From Gammaproteobacteria bacterium (GTDB taxonomy: Bacteria; Pseudomonadota; Gammaproteobacteria; UBA6429; Thiohalophilaceae), in the NCBI GenBank assembly GCA_029880425.1, contig JAOUOK010000152.1:1-5553 (forward strand): DNA of 5,553 nucleotides. Reading direction: 5' to 3'. Position numbers and translations under genes: made by a program. Under the pieces are notes generated by a model. That model was not told the origin of the DNA. It ran no database searches and saw nothing but the letters and a program-made list of their open reading frames with translations. Position 1 is the first letter of the stretch, and every line of letters begins with the position of its first letter. Positions 5,549 through 5,553 of this stretch are shown one piece after another.

Positions 5549-5553
5549 TTACT

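Overview
This window is a compact stretch of chromosomal core genes, all read from the minus strand. In transcription order (right to left) it holds a Lys-rich tail that probably belongs to rnr (RNase R), then rlmB, rpsF, rpsR, a membrane protein of the DUF2232/YybS type, rplI, dnaB and the first two thirds of alr, which runs off the left edge. From memory of published genomes, this is the order seen in Pseudomonas and other non-enteric Gammaproteobacteria. In enterics, priB normally sits between rpsF and rpsR; here that gap is only 38 bases, so priB is absent. The proteins resemble their E. coli counterparts closely. Base composition is moderate to AT-rich. I would say Gammaproteobacteria outside the Enterobacterales, and I cannot name a genus.

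Region by region: 5444-5548 is a Lys-rich open frame ending 6 bases before rlmB. rlmB (4676-5437) makes the 23S rRNA 2'-O-methyltransferase for Gm2251. The 165-base gap 4511-4675 carries a good sigma70-type promoter with a GC-rich discriminator and a structured leader before rpsF, which fits the known S6:S18 autoregulatory leader. rpsF, rpsR, the DUF2232 gene and rplI then follow with gaps of 38, 52 and 36 bases, and a strong intrinsic terminator at about 2247-2285 closes this operon. dnaB starts after a 268-base AT-rich gap. Its stop overlaps the alr start in an ATGA, so dnaB and alr are probably a translationally coupled pair.

Functionally the window joins ribosome assembly (bS6, bS18, bL9, RlmB and probably RNase R), replication (DnaB helicase) and peptidoglycan precursor supply (Alr). 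The one protein of unknown function is the multi-spanning membrane protein among the ribosomal genes. I see no mobile element, CRISPR array, tRNA, rRNA, toxin-antitoxin or defence system, and no gene on the plus strand. The points that merit a second look are the reading-frame problem at the right edge (with a 12-base direct repeat that duplicates the rlmB start), the rpsF leader, the hairpins around rplI, the DUF2232 protein and the N-terminal extension of Alr.
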